Source of the DNA: Streptomyces sp. SID12488
Lineage (GTDB): Bacteria > Actinomycetota > Actinomycetes > Streptomycetales > Streptomycetaceae
Assembly: GCF_010548275.1 (NCBI RefSeq)
Contig: NZ_JAAGLT010000007.1
Coordinates: forward strand, 277,138 to 341,137
DNA: 64,000 nucleotides
Direction of reading: 5' to 3'
The translations under genes and the position numbers were made by a program. The notes under the pieces are model-generated. The model did not search any database and had not been told where the DNA came from. It saw only the letters and a program-made list of their open reading frames with translations. This document shows positions 50,516 through 59,417 of this stretch, piece after piece (positions within the stretch are counted from its first letter, which is position 1; every line of letters begins with the position of its first letter).

Positions 50516-52222
50516 GTGGCCATGCGACTTGTCAGGACGGAACCCGTCGAGGGGATGACCCGCCCCTACGCCCGGCGCTGGTGGGCGCTCCTCGTGCTCT
50601 GCCTGAGCCTGTTGATCATCGTGATGGCCAACACCGCCCTCACGGTCGCCGCCCCCGACATGACCCAGGACCTGGGCCTGTCCAGCGCCGATCTCCAGTG
50701 GGTCATAGACGGCTACACCGTCCCGTACGCGGCGCTGATGCTGCTGCTCGGCGCGATCGGCGACAAGTACAGTCGGCGCGGAGCGCTCGTCCTCGGTCTG
50801 GTCGTCTTCGGTACCGGGTCGGTCGCGGGCTCGCTGGTCGGCTCGGCCACCGGGGTCATCGCGGCCCGTGCCGTCATGGGTGTGGGCGCGGCGCTGATCA
50901 TGCCCGCCACGCTCTCCCTCCTCGCCGCGACCTTCCCGCGCGCCGAACGCGCCAAGGCGATCACCCTGTGGACCGCCACCGCCGGCCTCGCCATCGCGGC
51001 CGGCCCGCTGGTCGCGGGCGCGCTGCTGGAGAGCCACGGCTGGGCCTCGACGTTCCTGATCAACGTGCCGATCGCCGCGCTCGCCATCATCGGCGCCTTC
51101 GCCCTCGTGCCGCCCTCCAGGGCGGGCCACCACGACCGGATCGACTACGTCGGCGGGCTGCTGTCCGTGGTGTGGATCGGCGCGCTGGTCTACATGATCA
51201 TCGAAGGGCCGCACTTCGGCTGGGGCGTCAAGGCGGTCACGGCGGCGGTCGCCGCGGGCCTCGGCCTCGTCCTCTTCGTCGTATGGGAACTGCGCCACCC
51301 GCGCCCGGTCCTCGACGTACGCCGCTTCACGCAGCGCAGGTTCGCGGGCTCGAACCTCGCGGTCGCCCTGTTCTTCCTGGCGGTCTTCGGTGCGTTCTAC
51401 TACCTGACCCAGCACCTCCAGTTCGTGCTCGGCTACGACGCCCTGGACACCGGCCTGCGCATGCTGCCTCTCGCCGGCGCGGTCTTCGTCGGCTCGGCGC
51501 TCACCGGCTACTTCACCCCGCGCGTCGGCATGAAGGTCACGGTCACGGCGGGCATGGTCGGCGGTACGGCGGCCCTCGCGCTGCTCTCGCAGGTGGACTC
51601 CGGTTCGTCATACGGGACCTTCGTCGCCCCTCTCGTGGTCCTCGGCCTCGCGATCGGCCTCGCGCTCTCCCCGTGCACGGACGCGATCATGGGGGCGTTC
51701 CCCGAGGCCGAGCTGGGCGTCGGCGGCGCGGTGAACGACACCTCGCTGGAACTGGGCGGCTCGCTCGGCATCGCGATCCTCGGCTCGCTGCTCTCCACGT
51801 CGTACGCCTCCCACCTCACCGACGCGACGAACGGCAGCAAGCTGCCTGCGGGCGCGCTGAGTTCGGCCCAGGACTCGGTTGGCGCGGGCTACCAGGTGGC
51901 CCAGGCGATCGGCGCACAGGCCCAGCAACTCGCGGCACAGGCGTCGCAGGCGGCGAGCGCGGGGAAGACCGGGCAGGCGGCCGAGTTGAAGGCGCAGGCG
52001 ACCCAACTCGCCCAGGGGGCACGTCAGATGGCGGACGCGGTCGGCTCGTCCTTCTCGGACGCGGTGGCCCACACCAGCCTGATCGGGGCGGTGATCCTGG
52101 GGGTGGGGACGGTACTGGTCGCTGTTCTGCTGCCGGGGAAGGGGCGCGTGGAGGAGACGGGGGGTACCGAAATGCCCGCGGACCCGGCCGACTTGCCCGA
52201 GCTCACACGTACGGGCCGATGA
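50516..52222 (+). CDS. DHA2-family (EmrB/QacA-like) 14-TM drug exporter
   Basis: A 568-residue MFS proton antiporter with about 14 transmembrane helices. Motif A-like loop IGDKYSRRGALVLG follows the second helix; the motif C-like MPATLSLLAATF and antiporter Gly/Pro pattern are present. Before the last helix there is a ~75-residue Ala/Gln-rich insert (YQVAQAIGAQAQQLAAQASQ) predicted as coiled coil outside the membrane. GTG 50516 has AAGAAAGG upstream. Divergent from its TetR repressor. It probably exports a toxic or antibiotic compound; substrate unknown. Confidence 0.92.
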   Translation: MAMRLVRTEPVEGMTRPYARRWWALLVLCLSLLIIVMANTALTVAAPDMTQDLGLSSADLQWVIDGYTVPYAALMLLLGAIGDKYSRRGALVLGLVVFGTGSVAGSLVGSATGVIAARAVMGVGAALIMPATLSLLAATFPRAERAKAITLWTATAGLAIAAGPLVAGALLESHGWASTFLINVPIAALAIIGAFALVPPSRAGHHDRIDYVGGLLSVVWIGALVYMIIEGPHFGWGVKAVTAAVAAGLGLVLFVVWELRHPRPVLDVRRFTQRRFAGSNLAVALFFLAVFGAFYYLTQHLQFVLGYDALDTGLRMLPLAGAVFVGSALTGYFTPRVGMKVTVTAGMVGGTAALALLSQVDSGSSYGTFVAPLVVLGLAIGLALSPCTDAIMGAFPEAELGVGGAVNDTSLELGGSLGIAILGSLLSTSYASHLTDATNGSKLPAGALSSAQDSVGAGYQVAQAIGAQAQQLAAQASQAASAGKTGQAAELKAQATQLAQGARQMADAVGSSFSDAVAHTSLIGAVILGVGTVLVAVLLPGKGRVEETGGTEMPADPADLPELTRTGR

Positions 52223-52360
52223 GCTGCGCTGCCGCTCGCCGCAGCCCAGGTCTTGTTTCCCGACCACCCACCCGCTTGCTGCGCTGTCCGGCCCAGGCCC
52301 AGCCACCCCCAGCCCGTCCGGCGTTTCAGGGCGGCGGTGGGGGCGAGAACCTCAAGGCGC

Positions 52361-52831
52361 TCAGGGCCTGAGGTCGGCCACAAGGCGGAACCGCTCCAGT
52401 ACCGCCACCGTCGAGTCGTCCACGGTGAACCCGGGGTCCCCCAGCGCCGCCCGCATCTCCGCGCTGTGCCAGAACCGCTCGTGACCGGCCCGCCACGCGG
52501 CCACGTCCGGATGGCCCTCGCCCTCGTCGAGCGCGTGGGCGAGATCCACCTCGGCCAGCGGAACGACCCGCACGCCCGTGACCTCGATGATCCCGACCGG
52601 CCGGTCCTCGGAGTCGACGACCACCGAACGGCTCCCGACCTCCGGCAGAGCCTCGCCCTCGTGCTCGTAGTCCACGACGAGCCCGGTCGTGGACGTCTTC
52701 GAACCGTCGAGAATCGCGGCGACGAGCTGGTCGCGCAGCGGACCGGGAAAGGCGAACTCGGCCCTGGGAAGACCCTCGGGCGTCGGAGGGCTCGCGGGCT
52801 GACTGTGAGGCGGCTGCTCGGGGGTTGTCAT
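52361..52831 (-). CDS. ASCH-domain protein
   Basis: A 156-residue protein of the ASCH (RNA-binding-like PUA-related) superfamily. After a Pro/Ser/Gln-rich leader come AEFAFPGPLRDQLVAAILDGSKTSTTG, the characteristic GSRSVVVDSEDRPVGIIEVTGV strand pair, and VDLAHALDEGEGHPDVAAWRAGHERFW. ASCH proteins of this type are sometimes annotated as RNA-binding or as amidohydrolases of modified nucleosides; no activity is claimed. ATG 52831 lies 6 nt after TACCGT, which suits a leaderless transcript. It is followed by the partial repeat near 52297-52345 and convergent with the exporter gene. Confidence 0.82.
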   Translation of the reverse strand: MTTPEQPPHSQPASPPTPEGLPRAEFAFPGPLRDQLVAAILDGSKTSTTGLVVDYEHEGEALPEVGSRSVVVDSEDRPVGIIEVTGVRVVPLAEVDLAHALDEGEGHPDVAAWRAGHERFWHSAEMRAALGDPGFTVDDSTVAVLERFRLVADLRP

Positions 52832-52891
52832 GGGGTCACGGTAGGGGGTGGCTCCCTTTCCCGGCACGCCGATTACGCTCCGTACCGCATG

Positions 52892-53893
52892 TCATTTCCC
52901 CCGCCACCCTTTCCCCGCCTCCGCCCCGAGCGTCTCGGCGACGGCTCGGGGCAGCCACTCCTGAACATGGCCGAAGGTGAACCCGAGCCCGGTGGCCCGG
53001 GAGTTGTCCATGCCGTACGAGCGCGAGAAGGAGAACGGGGAGACCTTGCCGACGTCGACGTTCTGGAAGACGGTCCGGCCGTTCGGGATGTGCCGGGCCA
53101 CGGCCGCGCACAACTCCTCGGTGGTCAGCAGGCCGTGGGAGGCGGCGTTGACCGGCCCGGTGAAGTTCTCGCCCACCGCCCAGAGCAGGAAGTCGGCGAT
53201 CTCCTCGACGTGGATGTAGGTCGCGGGCCGGTTCTCGGTCGGTACGGCTATCGGTGCGCCGGTACGGATGCGCTCGGCGTAGTGGTCGAGCCGGCCGGTG
53301 AAGTCGTCGTCCCCGCCCAGGACATGGGCCACACGTACGGCGGTGTACGGAAACTCCGTACCGTCGGCCGCGGTGTCGCCGGAGCCGTCGGTGACATCGG
53401 CATCGTCACCGGCGTCGGCGGACGCGAAGACCGCCTCGGCCTGGCGTTTGCCCTCCCCGTAGTGCGTCTCGCGGAACTCCGGCTTGTGCCAGGGGAGTTC
53501 GAGCCGGACAGAGACGGTACGAGCGTCGACGGTGTCCTCGCGCACGGGGAGGACGGTGTCCTCGTAGACGAGGGAGTCCTCGTACTCGTACACCTCGACC
53601 GTGGACGTCAGCACATAGCGCTGGGTACGGCCGCGGGCGAAGACGCGCCGGGCGATCGCCGCCTGGCGGGGCGTGTAGCAGACCTGGTCGACGACGACGT
53701 CGAAGGCACGGCCACCGAGAGCGGAATTCAGGGTGGCCTCGTCGTCGCGGTCGGCGACGAGGTGAATTGTCCCGGCGGGTGGTGAAGCGGAACCCCGGTT
53801 GAGAACGGTGACCCGGTCTCCGGCGGCGATCAGTCGGCCGATGAGCCGTTTTCCGAAATAGCGATTACCGCCGATGACCAATACGTCACGCAC
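52892..53893 (-). CDS. NAD(P)-dependent epimerase/reductase of the SDR family
   Basis: A 333-residue extended SDR protein. The N-terminal dinucleotide motif is VLVIGGNRYFGKRLIGRLIAAG, a variant of GxxGxxG as in atypical reductases. D-V-VVDQVCYTPRQA and the catalytic-type YGEGKRQAE (YxxxK) follow. A low-complexity Asp/Ala/Thr-rich insert (SADAGDDADVTDGSGD) interrupts the domain around residue 165. The C-terminal substrate region has VNAASHGLLTTEELCAAV. Substrate unknown. GTG 53893. Divergent from the Lrp/AsnC regulator. Confidence 0.87.
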   Translation of the reverse strand: MRDVLVIGGNRYFGKRLIGRLIAAGDRVTVLNRGSASPPAGTIHLVADRDDEATLNSALGGRAFDVVVDQVCYTPRQAAIARRVFARGRTQRYVLTSTVEVYEYEDSLVYEDTVLPVREDTVDARTVSVRLELPWHKPEFRETHYGEGKRQAEAVFASADAGDDADVTDGSGDTAADGTEFPYTAVRVAHVLGGDDDFTGRLDHYAERIRTGAPIAVPTENRPATYIHVEEIADFLLWAVGENFTGPVNAASHGLLTTEELCAAVARHIPNGRTVFQNVDVGKVSPFSFSRSYGMDNSRATGLGFTFGHVQEWLPRAVAETLGAEAGKGWRGK

Positions 53894-53966
53894 GACGTCC
53901 CCTCCCCGTTGTGGACCTTGTGATCATAATTCTCCTGGCGCACAGTTGAGTTCTGAAGGGGGAGTC

Positions 53967-54482
53967 ATGGGACATCCGGCCGGGATACCGAAAGAACCAC
54001 GGCAGTCGCGAGTCGCCGCCAACGAAACGTCGGCGGCCCTCGACGCGCTGGACCGGCGGATCCTCGAGCTCCTCCAGACCGACGGCCGGATCAAACTGAG
54101 CGAGCTGGGCAGACGGGTGCGGCTGAGCCCGGCGGCGGTAACGGAGCGCGTACGCCGGCTGGAGTCGGCGGGTGCGATCACCGGATACGGCGCCCGTGTC
54201 GCCCCCTCGCGCCTCGGCTACGGCATCCAGGCCTTCATCCGGGTCAATCCGCACGGTGGCTACACCCTCAAGCACCCCAGGACCCTGGAACTGCTCGCCC
54301 GCCCCGAGATCACCGAGGCGCACCACGTGGTCGGCGAGGACTGCTGGATCCTCAAGGTGGCCGTGGAGAACACGGTCCACCTGGAGGACATCCTCGAACA
54401 GGCGTCGGCGCTGGGCAGGACGACGACGTCGATCCTCCTGTCGTCCCCGGTTGAGGGGAAGCCGCTGCTTCCCCCGGGGTGA
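53967..54482 (+). CDS. Lrp/AsnC-family transcriptional regulator
   Basis: A 171-residue feast/famine regulator. An N-terminal extension of ~30 residues precedes the helix-turn-helix (LDRRILELLQTDGRIKLSELGRRVRLSPAAVTERVRRLESAG). The RAM ligand-binding domain follows: GYGIQAFIRVNPHGG, ITEAHHVVGEDCWILKVAV, LEDILEQASALG and TTTSILLSSPV. ATG 53967 has GGGGGAG 3-8 nt upstream; the frame is open further back without a better start. It probably responds to an amino acid; the divergent epimerase gene is a candidate target. Confidence 0.9.
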   Translation: MGHPAGIPKEPRQSRVAANETSAALDALDRRILELLQTDGRIKLSELGRRVRLSPAAVTERVRRLESAGAITGYGARVAPSRLGYGIQAFIRVNPHGGYTLKHPRTLELLARPEITEAHHVVGEDCWILKVAVENTVHLEDILEQASALGRTTTSILLSSPVEGKPLLPPG

Positions 54483-54503
54483 GCCGCTCGGCCTGCGGTT
54501 GGC

Positions 54504-54534
54504 TTGCCTTGACGTCGGCGTCAAGGACTACGTT
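54504..54534 (+). promoter_or_regulatory. MerR-type promoter of merR-trx operon
   Basis: TTGCCT (54504-54509) and TACGTT (54529-54534) are 19 bp apart, the over-long spacing that MerR activators correct. Within it lies a dyad CCTTGACG (54507-54514) / CGTCAAGG (54519-54526). The ATG follows the -10 box by 7 nt, so the transcript is leaderless. Confidence 0.65.
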
Positions 54535-54541
54535 CGTACGT

Positions 54542-54982
54542 ATGCGAATCGGCATGCGAATCGGCGAGCTTGCGGCGCGGGTAGGGACGACCACACGGAC
54601 CCTGCGGTACTACGAGTCGCGGGGGCTGCTGCCCGCGCGGCGCACGGACAACGGCTACCGCGCCTACGACGAGGACGACCTGAAGCTGCTCCGGCAGATC
54701 CGGACGCTCCAGGACTTCGGGTTCGACCTGGAGGAGACGCGGCCCTTCGTGGACTGCCTGCGGGCGGGCCATCCGGAGGGCGACTCCTGCCCCGCGTCAC
54801 TCGCCGTCTACCGCCGCAAGCTGGGCGAACTCGACGAGCTGATCGGCGAGTTGCAGTCGGTACGGGCGAAGGTCGGTGAACAGCTGACGCGGGCCGAGCG
54901 GGCGCGCGACGAGCTGGCGGCCGAGGCGACGGTTCCGGGCGGTCCGGAACCGGCATGCGAATGGGGAGGACGAGCGAGATGA
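54542..54982 (+). CDS. MerR-family regulator
   Basis: A 146-residue MerR protein. DNA-binding part: RIGELAARVGTTTRTLRYYESRGLLPARRTDNGYRAYDEDDL. It is followed by the long dimerisation helix (YRRKLGELDELIGELQSVRAKVGEQLTRAE). Cysteines occur in DCLRAGHPEGDSC, in the position where metal- or redox-sensing MerR proteins hold their effector ligands. ATG 54542 is leaderless; a second in-frame ATG (54554) follows because of the repeated MRIG. Its stop overlaps the thioredoxin start, so effector sensing is coupled to thioredoxin synthesis, probably thiol or electrophile stress. Confidence 0.9.
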   Translation: MRIGMRIGELAARVGTTTRTLRYYESRGLLPARRTDNGYRAYDEDDLKLLRQIRTLQDFGFDLEETRPFVDCLRAGHPEGDSCPASLAVYRRKLGELDELIGELQSVRAKVGEQLTRAERARDELAAEATVPGGPEPACEWGGRAR

Positions 54983-55311
54983 TCAGGGCAGCGGGCGTGG
55001 CCGAGGTGACGGACGCGGACTTCGAGGCGGAGGTGATCGGGGCGGAGTTGCCGGTCCTGGTGGAGTTCACGGCCGACTGGTGCCCACCGTGCCGCCAGAT
55101 GGCCCCGGTACTGAGCACCCTCGCGGCGGAGGAGTCCGACCGTCTGAAGGTGGTCCAGCTGAACGTGGACACCAACCCCTTGACGACCAACGCTTACCGG
55201 GTGCTGTCCATGCCGACGTTCATGGTGTTCCGGGGCGGAGAGCCGGTGCGGTCGATGGTGGGGGCCCGGCCGAAAAGGCGGTTGCTGGAGGAGCTGTCCG
55301 ACGTACTCTGA
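54979..55311 (+). CDS. Thioredoxin
   Basis: A 110-residue thioredoxin with active site WCPPCRQ (C35, C38), preceded by PVLVEFTADWC and followed by the cis-proline loop SMPTFMVFRGG. It is a general disulfide reductase of the cytoplasm. The ATG overlaps the MerR stop (ATGA) with GGAGGA upstream. Because the operon is under a MerR-type promoter this is probably an inducible, stress-specific thioredoxin rather than the housekeeping one. The strong hairpin at 55335 follows. Confidence 0.92.
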   Translation: MIRAAGVAEVTDADFEAEVIGAELPVLVEFTADWCPPCRQMAPVLSTLAAEESDRLKVVQLNVDTNPLTTNAYRVLSMPTFMVFRGGEPVRSMVGARPKRRLLEELSDVL

Positions 55312-55334
55312 CGCACTCCGAGCCGCAGACGAAC

Positions 55335-55374
55335 AAAGAAATCCCCCGAGCGATTGTGCTCGGGGGATTTCTTT
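55335..55374 (+). terminator. Terminator of merR-trx operon
   Basis: AAAGAAATCCCCCGAG (55335-55350) and CTCGGGGGATTTCTTT (55359-55374) pair perfectly over 16 bp with an 8-nt loop. The stem ends in TTTCTTT, giving a true intrinsic terminator. Confidence 0.9.
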
Positions 55375-55456
55375 GCGTATATTCAATGGTTCGCGACTTG
55401 CTGAAATTGGGTCGCGACAAGTTCAATGAGCAGAGTATATCCGAGCGGGAGCGGAA

Positions 55457-57733
55457 TTGTCAAACAGGGGCGCAAACACGGAATCAACTCGCGATGAATT
55501 GCGGAGTGAGCAGGAATTCGTCGACGGGCTCTACACCCGCGTCGACGCCCTGCGCGGCGACACCGAGCACTCCGTCACGGATGCGCTCGCGCAGGGCAGT
55601 ACGCCGATGCAGGCCCGGCTCGAACGGGACGTGCTCGTCGCCGAGCGGTCCGGGCTGCTCGCCGCGCTGAACGCCGTCGACGGGTCGCTCTGCTTCGGGC
55701 GGATCGATCTCACCTCCGGTGTCACCCACCACATCGGCCGTATCGGACTGCGCGCCGACGACGCCGAGCGCACCCCGATGCTCATCGACTGGCGGGCCGA
55801 GGTCGCCCGGCCCTTCTATCTCGCCACCGGGCACACCACGATGGGGCTGCGCCGGCGTCGGCACATCAGTACGGACGGGCGGCACGTCACCGGACTGCAC
55901 GACGAGATCCTCGACCTCGGGGACCCGACGCGCACCGGCTACGAGGACCCCTCCGGCGACGCTGTGCTGCTCGCCGCGCTCGACTCCGCCCGCACCGGCC
56001 GGATGAACGACATCGTGCAGACCATCCAGGCCGAACAGGACGAGATCATCCGCGCCCCGCACCGGGGTGTGCTCGTGGTGGAGGGCGGGCCCGGCACCGG
56101 CAAGACCGCCGTCGCGCTCCACCGGGCCGCCTACCTGCTCTACGAACACCGCGAACTCCTCGCCAAGCGGGCCGTGTTGATCGTCGGGCCCAACCCCGCC
56201 TTCCTCGGCTACATCGGCGAGGTGCTGCCCTCGCTCGGTGAGACCGGTGTACTGCTGGCGACCGTCGGCGAGCTCTTCCCGGGCGTGAAGGCCACCGCCG
56301 CCGACACGGCCGAGGCCGCCACGGTCAAGGGGCGGTCCGGGATGGCCGACGTGCTGGCAGCCGTCGTACGCGACCGGCAGGGGCTGCCCGACCCCGTCAT
56401 CGCCATCGAGCACGACCGGGACGTCCTCATGCTCGACGCCGGACTTGTGAGGATGGCGCGGGAGCGCACACGCGAGGCGAAGCTGCCGCACAACGTCGCG
56501 CGCGAACACTTCGAGGGGCACATCCTCAACACGCTGACGGAGATGCTCGCGGAGCGGATCGGCACCGACCCCTACGACGGCAGCAATCTCCTCGACCCCA
56601 GCGACATCACCCAGATCCGCGACGACCTCGCCGAGAACCGTGAAGTCTGGGCCGCCATCGACCAGTTGTGGCCCCGCGTCACCCCGCGGCGACTGGTCGC
56701 GGACTTCCTGGCAGCACCCGAGGGGTACGTGTCGGAGGCCGACGCCGAGGCCATTCGGCGGCCCGTCACCCGGGCCTGGACGACAGCCGACGTACCGCTG
56801 CTCGACGAGGCGGCGGAGCTGCTCGGCGAGGACGACCGGGTGGCCCGGGCGCGGGCGGAGCGCGAGCGCAGCAGCCAAGTCGCCTACGCGCAAGGCGTGC
56901 TGGACGTTTCGTATGCCTCCCGTACGTACGAGTTCGAGGACCTGGACGCGGAGGACTCCGAGATCCTGTCCGCGCACGACATCATCGACGCGGAGCGGTT
57001 CGCGGAGCGGCACGAGGAGGACGACCTGCGCAGCGCCGCCGACCGTGCGGCGGCCGACCGGACCTGGGCGTTCGGGCACATCATTGTCGACGAGGCACAG
57101 GAGTTGTCGCCGATGGCGTGGCGGCTCCTCATGCGGCGCAGCCCGACCCGGTCGATGACCCTGGTCGGCGATCCCGCGCAGACCGCCGAGCCGGGTGGCG
57201 TCGGGGCCTGGGAGGACATCCTCGCACCCTACGTCCAGGGCCGCTGGGAGCATGCCCGGCTGGGCGTCAACTACCGTACGCCGGCGGAGATCATGGACGT
57301 GGCGGCGGCCGTGGTGCGGGCGGAGCGGTCGGACTTCGAGCCGCCGAGGTCCGTACGGTCGACCGGGGTACGGCCGTGGGTGCGGGCCGTCGACGGTGAT
57401 CTCGCGGATCTCGCGGGGGCCGTGGAGAAGGCCGTCGGTGAGCTGGCGCCCGTCGAGGGACGGCTCGCCGTGATCGCACCGCGCGAGCTGCACGGGGAGT
57501 TGGCGGCACGGCTGGACGGCGTGGAGGCGGGGGCGGAGCCCGACCTGACGCGGGATGTCGTACTGCTCGATCCCCGGCAGGCCAAGGGGCTGGAATTCGA
57601 CTCCGTGCTGCTGGTGGAACCGGGAGCCTTCGGCACGAGCGACCTGTACGTCGCACTGACCCGGGCCACTCAGCGCGTGGGCGTGCTGCACCAGGGGGAG
57701 TTGCCGGTGGCGTTGTCCGCTCTCGGGACCTGA
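55457..57733 (+). CDS. HelD/HelR-like RNA polymerase-associated ATPase (UvrD-superfamily)
   Basis: A 758-residue superfamily-1 helicase-like ATPase. An N-terminal coiled-coil arm (residues ~1-90, ARLERDVLVAERSGLLAALN) is followed by the domain in which HelD contacts RNA polymerase. Walker A is EGGPGTGKT with K216, Walker B is HIIVDEAQELSP, and the C-terminal motifs VNYRTPAEIMD and YVALTRATQRVGVL follow. Actinobacterial HelD/HelR proteins remove stalled or rifampicin-bound RNA polymerase from DNA. The start is TTG 55457 with GGGAGCGGAA upstream. The 80-bp leader is unusually AT-rich and no rifamycin-associated element was recognised in it, so rifampicin inducibility is uncertain. Confidence 0.85.
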   Translation: MSNRGANTESTRDELRSEQEFVDGLYTRVDALRGDTEHSVTDALAQGSTPMQARLERDVLVAERSGLLAALNAVDGSLCFGRIDLTSGVTHHIGRIGLRADDAERTPMLIDWRAEVARPFYLATGHTTMGLRRRRHISTDGRHVTGLHDEILDLGDPTRTGYEDPSGDAVLLAALDSARTGRMNDIVQTIQAEQDEIIRAPHRGVLVVEGGPGTGKTAVALHRAAYLLYEHRELLAKRAVLIVGPNPAFLGYIGEVLPSLGETGVLLATVGELFPGVKATAADTAEAATVKGRSGMADVLAAVVRDRQGLPDPVIAIEHDRDVLMLDAGLVRMARERTREAKLPHNVAREHFEGHILNTLTEMLAERIGTDPYDGSNLLDPSDITQIRDDLAENREVWAAIDQLWPRVTPRRLVADFLAAPEGYVSEADAEAIRRPVTRAWTTADVPLLDEAAELLGEDDRVARARAERERSSQVAYAQGVLDVSYASRTYEFEDLDAEDSEILSAHDIIDAERFAERHEEDDLRSAADRAAADRTWAFGHIIVDEAQELSPMAWRLLMRRSPTRSMTLVGDPAQTAEPGGVGAWEDILAPYVQGRWEHARLGVNYRTPAEIMDVAAAVVRAERSDFEPPRSVRSTGVRPWVRAVDGDLADLAGAVEKAVGELAPVEGRLAVIAPRELHGELAARLDGVEAGAEPDLTRDVVLLDPRQAKGLEFDSVLLVEPGAFGTSDLYVALTRATQRVGVLHQGELPVALSALGT

Positions 57734-57860
57734 GGGGGGCCGGTGCAGGGCCCGGTACACCCGGCCCGAACGCGTAACGCGTGCACCAAGAGTCACCAAG
57801 ACGTAACAGTTCGCGCCATGGTCACTGCACGTGTGCGGCTGGTGCGGTATGCGTGTGCGT

Positions 57861-59285
57861 ATGGAAGCCCATCCGTTCGCGACCGCACCGGCCGACAGCC
57901 CGGCACTCGAGTCGTTGCCCGTGGAACCACTGTTGACGTCGGAGTTCGACGCCGACCCGGGCGCGGTGTACGCGCGACTTCGGCGCACCTACGGACCCGT
58001 CGCGCCGGTGGGGCTGATGGGCGTACCGGTGTGGCTGGTTCTCGACTACCGCGAGGTGCTGGAGGTACTGCGGAACGAGAGTGTCTGGCGGCGGGACGTG
58101 CGCTACTGGCGGGCCCGGGCGCAGGGCCGGCTGCCACCGGACTGGCCGCTGCTCGCGGGCTACGAGGTGCGGCAGACGATGTTCATGGACGACGAGGAGC
58201 ATCTCGCCGCCCGGCACACCCATTATGCGGCGCTGCGGCCGTTCCAGGACGGACAGACCCCGCAGGGCTGGGAGTTGCGGGCGACGGTCGCGCGGTACGC
58301 CGACGAGCTGATCGGGATGCTGGCGGCCGAGTCGGGCACGGCGGGGTTCGCCGACCTGGGCGCGCAGTACACGCGGCCGTTGCTGCTGATGGTCACCACG
58401 AAGCTGTTCGGGTGCCCTGTCGAGCTCGGGGACGAGCTGGTCATGGACCTGTGGCGGATGCTGGACGGCGGGCCGGACGCGGGGCCGGCGACGGGGCGGG
58501 CGCTGGCCGCGATGACGCGGCTGGCCGCGCACCGGCGGGCGCGGCCCGGGGACGACCTGACGTCGTACATGCTGCTGGCCGACCCGGAGCTGTCGGACGA
58601 GCAGTTGGGGCGTGAGCTGTTCATGAACGCGGTGTACCTGAACGACATCACCGGGAACATGGTGCTGAACACGCTGCTGGAGGTGTTGCGCGGGAACGCG
58701 ACGGTGCGGCGCAGTCTGTCGGCCGGGCAGCTCGGGGAGACCGTGAACCGGGCGGCGCTGGTGAATCCGCCGGTGGCCAACATGTGCTTCCGGTTCGCGG
58801 CGCGGGATGTGGCGCTGGGGAACTTCTGGATCCGGGGCGGGGACATCGTCTCGCCGTCGGCCGCGGCGGCGCACGGGGACCTGATGGCGATCGGGTCGTC
58901 TCATCTGGTCGGGGCGACGGTGAGTACGCGGGCGCATCTGGGGTGGGGGGCCGGGCCGCACCAGTGTCCCAGTGCGGCGCGGGAGTTGGGCGGGATGATC
59001 GTGAGTACGGCGGTGGGGCGGATCTTCGACCATCTGGAAAAGGCCGAACTGACGTTGCCGGCGGACCAGTTGCCGTGGCGGTCGGGGCCGGTGGTGCGGG
59101 GGTTGCGGTTGCTGCCGGTTCGGTACGAGTTGAGCGGGCGTGGGGTGGGCGGCGGTGTCGGCACGGGTGCCGGGGAATGGCGGGGAGATGCGAGTGCCGG
59201 GGAGGCGGCGGAGGAGTCTGGTGGGGACGGGCAGATGAAGGGGCTGTTGGGGGCGTTGCGGAGGTTGATGTTCGGGGGGCGGTGA
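57861..59285 (+). CDS. Atypical cytochrome P450
   Basis: A 474-residue P450-like protein. The heme-binding loop is GWGAGPHQCPSAARELGG with proximal cysteine C369. The I-helix segment (MNAVYLNDITGNMVLN) has LNDIT where AGxxT is usual, keeping the threonine. The ExxR motif is missing: the aligned region reads RAALVNPPV, where typical P450s have ExxR before PPV. This places it with the CYP157-like streptomycete proteins that lack ExxR. The C-terminal ~60 residues are a Gly-rich extension ending LGALRRLMFGGR. ATG 57861 is chosen; ATG 57849 is possible. No redox partner gene is nearby. Confidence 0.82.
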   Translation: MEAHPFATAPADSPALESLPVEPLLTSEFDADPGAVYARLRRTYGPVAPVGLMGVPVWLVLDYREVLEVLRNESVWRRDVRYWRARAQGRLPPDWPLLAGYEVRQTMFMDDEEHLAARHTHYAALRPFQDGQTPQGWELRATVARYADELIGMLAAESGTAGFADLGAQYTRPLLLMVTTKLFGCPVELGDELVMDLWRMLDGGPDAGPATGRALAAMTRLAAHRRARPGDDLTSYMLLADPELSDEQLGRELFMNAVYLNDITGNMVLNTLLEVLRGNATVRRSLSAGQLGETVNRAALVNPPVANMCFRFAARDVALGNFWIRGGDIVSPSAAAAHGDLMAIGSSHLVGATVSTRAHLGWGAGPHQCPSAARELGGMIVSTAVGRIFDHLEKAELTLPADQLPWRSGPVVRGLRLLPVRYELSGRGVGGGVGTGAGEWRGDASAGEAAEESGGDGQMKGLLGALRRLMFGGR

Positions 59286-59310
59286 GACGGGGTCGGGCGG
59301 CGGGTTGTCT

Positions 59311-59410
59311 CGCCCCCGCCGCCCCTACCCGTCCCATCCCTGGGGCTGCCGCCCCAGACCCCCCTACGGCCCTGAACGGGCCTTGTCCTCAAACGCCGGA
59401 CGGGCTGGAA
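59311..59410 (-). repeat. REP-like intergenic repeat, copy B
   Basis: Read on the minus strand this gives CAGCCCGTCCGGCGTTTGAG, then GGGGGTCTGGGGCGGCAGCC and GGGATGGGACGGGTAGGGGC, in the same order as at 3017-3136. It fills the gap between the P450 and glgB genes, and its hairpins probably terminate both. Confidence 0.7.
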
Positions 59411-59417
59411 AAGCCGC

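Noticed and set aside
52297..52360. Third copy of the REP-like element
   Set aside because: Only the CAGCCCGTCCGGCGTTT start and GGCGG-GGGGGCGAG end are present, so it is mentioned under copy A but not listed as a separate repeat.
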